This document shows, in pieces, positions 60,860 to 64,000 of a stretch of DNA of 64,000 bases. The first letter of the stretch is position 1; each line of letters opens with the position of its first letter. The translations under genes were made by a program, and so were the position numbers. The notes below the pieces were generated by a model. That model made no database searches and was not told where the DNA came from. It was given only the letters and a program-made list of their open reading frames with translations. Source of the stretch: Polynucleobacter necessarius (lineage in GTDB: Bacteria > Pseudomonadota > Gammaproteobacteria > Burkholderiales > Burkholderiaceae); NCBI RefSeq assembly GCF_900096765.1, contig NZ_LT615228.1:1432669-1496668 (forward strand). The letters are read 5' to 3'.

Positions 60860-61252
60860 CTATTTGAGTGAATTTAGATAGGCCATAACATCAGCCTTTT
60901 CTAATGAAGAACATTCGCGTCCAAGCACATCATTGCAGTTGCGCTTGAACCACTTGTTTACCTTTGCCTCATCTGTAAATCTTTTTGGGTTAAATGCTGG
61001 GGCTAATGGGCTAATGGATTTATCTGTAGAGGCATGCTTACCGTCTTTAGTAGGAGGAAATCCATGACATGTGGCGCAACTCCAATCTTTATCTTGTTTG
61101 CCGGTAAAAAACTTTTCACCTCTTACTGAGGAGGCGGATTGGTGGGCGTCGGATGCGTACTGTTTTTCTAATGAAACAGCATCAATAGCCCACACATTTA
61201 CCGTGAACAGTCCAATTAAGGAAACGCCTATAGTTTTATTAATTAATCTCAT
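60860..61252 (-). CDS. DUF1924 / SHP-type c-type cytochrome
   Basis: About 130 residues; signal peptide to NVWA, then one heme site CATCH in DWSCATCHGFPPTKDGKHA. The NPKRFTDEAKVNKWFKRNC segment is typical of DUF1924, the family of the sphaeroides heme protein that can bind oxygen or NO. Start ATG 61252 follows a perfect GGAGGG; an ATG at 61264 lies inside that site. First gene of a six-gene operon running to the CDF exporter. Confidence 0.88.
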   Translation of the reverse strand: MRLINKTIGVSLIGLFTVNVWAIDAVSLEKQYASDAHQSASSVRGEKFFTGKQDKDWSCATCHGFPPTKDGKHASTDKSISPLAPAFNPKRFTDEAKVNKWFKRNCNDVLGRECSSLEKADVMAYLNSLK

Positions 61253-61365
61253 AAATCCCTCCATGTGATTAATTTAGCCGTTGAATATTAAGAAATACTT
61301 AAGTTTTGTCATTCAAAATGACATCGACTAGCGCAAGGGTATAAAACAATTGGAGTGGTGAAAGC

Positions 61366-61388
61366 AAAAACCACCCGAAGGTGGTTTT
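61366..61388 (-). terminator. Intrinsic terminator after the His/Met-rich permease gene
   Basis: AAAACCACC and GGTGGTTTT form a 9-bp stem around a CGAA loop. On the minus strand a T5 run follows (61366-61370). It lies about 40 bp after the permease stop codon, so it ends that transcript and isolates the cytochrome operon. Confidence 0.88.
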
Positions 61389-61429
61389 AATGTTTCCTGG
61401 GGGACAGTACTGATAATACCAATATTGCC

Positions 61430-62071
61430 TTAATGATTGTGTCCTTGATTATTCATAGGCATTTGGCCACCACCCATAGGCATTTGATTAGAAGGCATAT
61501 TGCCCATCATTTGTTGATGTTGTTTCATCATCTTTTCGTGCTCTTCCGGATGGCAAAACTCATGATCATCAGGGCCTGAGCTCATTTGATGAGCGCTTGC
61601 ACCTTTATAGCCAAGAATGCTTGGATCCACCATGCCAGCAATCATCGCAATATGTCCAAACACCAAGAACAAAGCCACGCAGATCGCATGAATCTTTAGC
61701 TTACCCATTTGATCTAAGGCTCGATTAACTAAACCAAACTCCTGTAGGGCAATCCAAATTAAAGGCAAGCCCGCAATCACATAACTACCTACCGCAATCG
61801 GATCAACGATAGTTCTCCATTCACCAGCTTTAGTGATTGGAATGACGGCATTGGTCATGATGTAATAAATGATGCCAATAAAATAGATGCCTACTGCAAT
61901 ACCAGCAAAGCGATTGAGATAATACACAGCGCCATCAAACTTACGAGTAAATAGCAAGTACAGCTTAGTAATAGCCAATGACTCAGCCAAGATGACTGGG
62001 ATAGCCATAAAAATAATTAAATTCCAAGGCTGGTTAACAGCCAATAACTCCATGTAGTGAGTCATGTTCAT
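61430..62071 (-). CDS. Permease-like membrane protein with His/Met-rich C-terminus
   Basis: About 213 residues: five to six helices (LIIFMAIPVILAESLAITKLY and others) followed by a cytosolic or periplasmic tail of about 50 residues rich in His, Met and Gly (EEHEKMMKQHQQMMGNMP, GGGQMPMNNQGHNH). Such tails bind copper or other soft metals. Similar proteins are annotated DUF6803 permease; function unknown. Start at ATG 62071, seven bases after GGAG, rather than the frame beginning at 62110. It is behind a His-rich exported protein gene. Confidence 0.7.
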   Translation of the reverse strand: MNMTHYMELLAVNQPWNLIIFMAIPVILAESLAITKLYLLFTRKFDGAVYYLNRFAGIAVGIYFIGIIYYIMTNAVIPITKAGEWRTIVDPIAVGSYVIAGLPLIWIALQEFGLVNRALDQMGKLKIHAICVALFLVFGHIAMIAGMVDPSILGYKGASAHQMSSGPDDHEFCHPEEHEKMMKQHQQMMGNMPSNQMPMGGGQMPMNNQGHNH

Positions 62072-62128
62072 AAGATTTCTCCAAAGAATAACGGTGGCAA
62101 TGCGCCACAAAAATTAGTAAATGCGAAA

Positions 62129-62461
62129 TTAACTAATCTGTCTTGGAGGTTTAAAGATATGGTTGGGATCTGCCTCAACGATAAGTTGGGACACCAAAGA
62201 AATAAAGTGATTTGAGAAATCAGGCTGTATATATTGGCTTGTAGATAAGTTTGCTACGACGCCCACACAACACTGGTGGTGTGTTTGGTGGTTTGTTGTA
62301 TGTGACTTATCCATCTTGCTATCTGCTTGAGGATGGCAATCGTGCTTCACAATATGCTGAGCATGAGCTTGACCCGCCTTTTCAATAGAAGCAGGAATAC
62401 TGCCCACATGAATAAGACTTACGAAAAGCGAGAGGCACAAAAACATACAAATCCGACGCAT
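62129..62461 (-). CDS. His-rich exported protein, CopL-like
   Basis: 110 residues with a signal peptide (basic MRRICMFLCLSLFVSLI) and a His-rich stretch KMDKSHTTNHQTHHQCC that could bind metal. Short His-rich exported proteins of this kind (CopL or DUF2946-like) occur with copper genes, but family membership is not certain. It is 57 bp upstream of the permease gene with the Met/His tail, suggesting a joint metal role. Confidence 0.6.
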   Translation of the reverse strand: MRRICMFLCLSLFVSLIHVGSIPASIEKAGQAHAQHIVKHDCHPQADSKMDKSHTTNHQTHHQCCVGVVANLSTSQYIQPDFSNHFISLVSQLIVEADPNHIFKPPRQIS

Positions 62462-62498
62462 AATTCATTTTATTCCTTTTTAATACTTTTGTTAAATC

Positions 62499-62843
62499 AT
62501 GGCTTGGATCATTACGAAATACCTACTCACTGCTGGAATGGTGGTATTCATTAGCGAAGTAGCGAAGCGACAAGATGGGCGGCTTCATTGCGGCACTACC
62601 CCTGATGACTTTGCTAACACTCACTTGGTTGTTTATTGAAAACCAATCGGAAGAAAAATTTCTAACCATGCTTATTACACTTTTTGGTATGTAATTCCAA
62701 CATTACCTATGTTCTTGTTATTCCCATACTTGCTTCCAAAGATAGGTTTTTGGATGACGATGGGCTCAAGCGTTTTTGTAACAGCAATCTGCTTTAGCTT
62801 GTTTGCTCTGCTAATGAAAAACTTTGGGATTCAACTCTTGTAA
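62499..62843 (+). pseudogene. DUF3147 family membrane protein, two frameshifts
   Basis: Three frames must be joined to read this 115-residue protein. The first gives MAWIITKYLLTAGMVV and SEVAKR. After about 62572 the second frame gives DKMGGFIAALPLMTLLTLTW and ENQSEE. After about 62657 (an A-run one base short) the third gives SNHAYYTFWYVIPTLPMFLL, PYLLPKIGF and ends at 62843 with NFGIQLL. The text clearly matches DUF3147-type small permeases. Small Met/His-linked genes flank it. Function unknown; this copy is inactivated. Confidence 0.85.
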
Positions 62844-62893
62844 AGTCTTGTCGTTTCTAAAAAAATTTCATATCGATCCTATATAGTGCCGAA

Positions 62894-63649
62894 ATGACCG
62901 TATTTCGTCTCTTAGTCCGCTTTTTGAAATTTGCGCTTTGCCTCATATGCCAATTTTGCAGCCTAGTGATAGCAGCGCCTTTTAAGATTAAGGTTCACGA
63001 TGAACTCATTGCCGATTACCAGCATTCAGCCTACGAAATTGAGACAAACCTTTTTCAAGCTCCCGCCTCACAGGGTCTGAAAACTAATGTCTTTCAAACA
63101 AGACTGGAGTATGGGTATGGCATTACTCAAAGGAGCGAAGTTGGAGCCAATGTCTACCTCAGTAACTACAACGGTGTTAGCTATGTAAACGGCGGCAAGA
63201 TCAGCCATATGTACATACCAACGCACGATGAAGAGGGATTGTGGCACTATGGAGTTAAGAATGAGATCAACCACATCAAAGATGTTGGCGGAAATGAAAC
63301 GAGCTTTTATGAACTAACTCCCATTCTTGCTGTACAACTTCAAGACTGGCGATTTACCATCAACCCAAGTATTGATGTCACTCTGAATAACAATAGCACC
63401 GTTACTTTTTCACCATCGGCAAAATTAGCTTATGGACTGACTCCATCTACTGATATTGGCGTTGAGTATTACGCAGACAATCTTCCCATTCAAGGCTTAT
63501 ATAGCAGTGCACAACAACCTAATACAGCTTACCTAGTGATGGATACTAAGTGTGGGAAATCTACATTTAATATCGGTGTGGGCAAAGGCGTTACAGCGGT
63601 GAGCGATAACTGGGTAGTAAAGCTCATAGCGTCACTAAACTTCGATTAG
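62894..63649 (+). CDS. Outer-membrane beta-barrel protein, unknown function
   Basis: 251 residues with a signal peptide ending near VIAAP and alternating beta-strand pattern ending KLIASLNFD with a terminal aromatic strand. Segments such as NLFQAPASQGLKTNVFQTRLEYGYGITQR and LAYGLTPSTDIGVEYYAD resemble a transporter-type outer-membrane protein of unclear family. Stand-alone gene followed by a terminator. Confidence 0.7.
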   Translation: MTVFRLLVRFLKFALCLICQFCSLVIAAPFKIKVHDELIADYQHSAYEIETNLFQAPASQGLKTNVFQTRLEYGYGITQRSEVGANVYLSNYNGVSYVNGGKISHMYIPTHDEEGLWHYGVKNEINHIKDVGGNETSFYELTPILAVQLQDWRFTINPSIDVTLNNNSTVTFSPSAKLAYGLTPSTDIGVEYYADNLPIQGLYSSAQQPNTAYLVMDTKCGKSTFNIGVGKGVTAVSDNWVVKLIASLNFD

Positions 63650-63663
63650 GGAAGAATCAAATG

Positions 63664-63686
63664 AAAAACCACCTAAAGGTGGTTTT
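63664..63686 (+). terminator. Bidirectional intrinsic terminator
   Basis: AAAACCACCT and AGGTGGTTTT form a perfect 10-bp stem with an AA loop, with T-runs on both sides for the two converging genes (outer-membrane protein and aquaporin). Confidence 0.9.
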
Positions 63687-63744
63687 GGTGCCTTAAGATG
63701 GTCAAAAGTGCAATTGACCAAAGCTGAGATTGCCAAGCTTTAAC

Positions 63745-64000
63745 TCAAGACTTTTGTTTTGAAAAAGAAAGCATTCCAACGATCACTAAAGCCGCCAATA
63801 CTTCCGCTAGCATAAATCCAAAAACGCTTGATGGTGCAATTCCTACAAATGTATTTGTGAAGCTCCTAGCCAAGGTAACCGCAGGATTGGCAAAGAAAGT
63901 GGATGAAGTAAACCAATAGCCTGCTGTGACTGTTAGGGCAACAAGCATGGGCACACGATCCTTAGCTTCCTTATCACCAACGCGAATCACGATAAGCAAT
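63745..64000 (-). CDS. Aquaporin/MIP-family channel (partial, C-terminal part)
   Basis: The frame runs off the right edge. It contains the second half of a MIP channel: RVPMLVALTVTAGYWFTSST, then the NPA box as NPAVTLARSF, with the aromatic/arginine filter Arg, and a last helix FMLAEVLAALVIVG. The first NPA half must lie outside. This subgroup (NPAVT-AR) is often near arsenic genes, but that cannot be seen here. Confidence 0.8.
   Translation of the reverse strand, partial: LLIVIRVGDKEAKDRVPMLVALTVTAGYWFTSSTFFANPAVTLARSFTNTFVGIAPSSVFGFMLAEVLAALVIVGMLSFSKQKS

Overview
The window looks like a chromosome segment of a Polynucleobacter-type betaproteobacterium (Burkholderiales, Burkholderiaceae). 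This rests on protein relatedness recalled from memory, on betaproteobacterial gene orders (metF-ahcY-metK, slmA-metX-metW, gatCAB beside mreBCD-mrdA-rodA) and on the moderate GC; no search was run. About ten genes are broken: three by single in-frame stops that each fit a C-to-T change, the rest by small frameshifts, a 22-bp tandem duplication, or deletions between short repeats. No transposase, prophage, CRISPR array or tRNA/rRNA gene was seen. Point-wise decay without insertion sequences resembles a young reductive genome such as the ciliate-endosymbiotic P. necessarius lineage, but that assignment is inference.

Layout. 1-0.2 kb: start of an RND outer-membrane efflux lipoprotein gene leaving the window. 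0.3-11 kb (mostly minus): glmS-glmU-ttcA, folB and a pteridine-reductase-like SDR, a MidA-type methyltransferase (plus), cca, an NDUFA9-like protein and slt. 11-15.7 kb: the activated-methyl cycle, with metF and ahcY behind a SAH riboswitch and metK behind a SAM-II-like leader. 15.7-18 kb: two lipid A acyltransferase genes fused and frameshifted, then dapF. 18-25.6 kb: pyrE, xth, decayed ampG, metW, metX with a stop, slmA, argB, dksA and a broken CobW-family GTPase gene. 25.7-36.6 kb: xerC, DUF484, gatCAB (minus) and the rod-shape cluster mreBCD-mrdA-rodA (plus), then an HU gene with a clear terminator.

36.7-49.3 kb: a small membrane-protein pseudogene, LpxO-type hydroxylase, DUF167, carbonic anhydrase, an intact lipid A acyltransferase, a phosphoesterase plus kinase-UspA pair, a frameshifted carboxymuconolactone-decarboxylase-like gene, dctA, a pseudouridine synthase, a prfC gene with a damaged 5' end, and small genes ending with a MipA-like porin. 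49.3-49.9 kb: a tandem glycine riboswitch with its promoter but no recognisable target gene. 50-57 kb: MarR/HAD/ModA-like operon, MASE1-like membrane protein, cytochrome c'-like lipoprotein, tautomerase, SbtA-type bicarbonate transporter, MAPEG protein, DUF2461 pseudogene, MFS transporter. 57-61.3 kb: one minus-strand operon encoding two small c-type cytochromes, a cytochrome b561, a two-component system and a CDF metal exporter. 61.4-64 kb: a His/Met-rich permease with a His-rich exported protein, a DUF3147 pseudogene, an outer-membrane protein and the 3' end of an aquaporin gene.

Main biological story: SAM recycling (metF, ahcY, metK) and its RNA regulation look intact while de novo methionine entry (metX), one of two lipid A acylation loci, muropeptide import (ampG) and RF3 are broken or doubtful. 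No clearly new multi-gene system was found. The most unusual items are the SAM-II-like leader with a tandem duplication in its loop, the SAH riboswitch with a visible rearranging expression platform, the orphan glycine riboswitch, and a quasi-palindrome-type frameshift.
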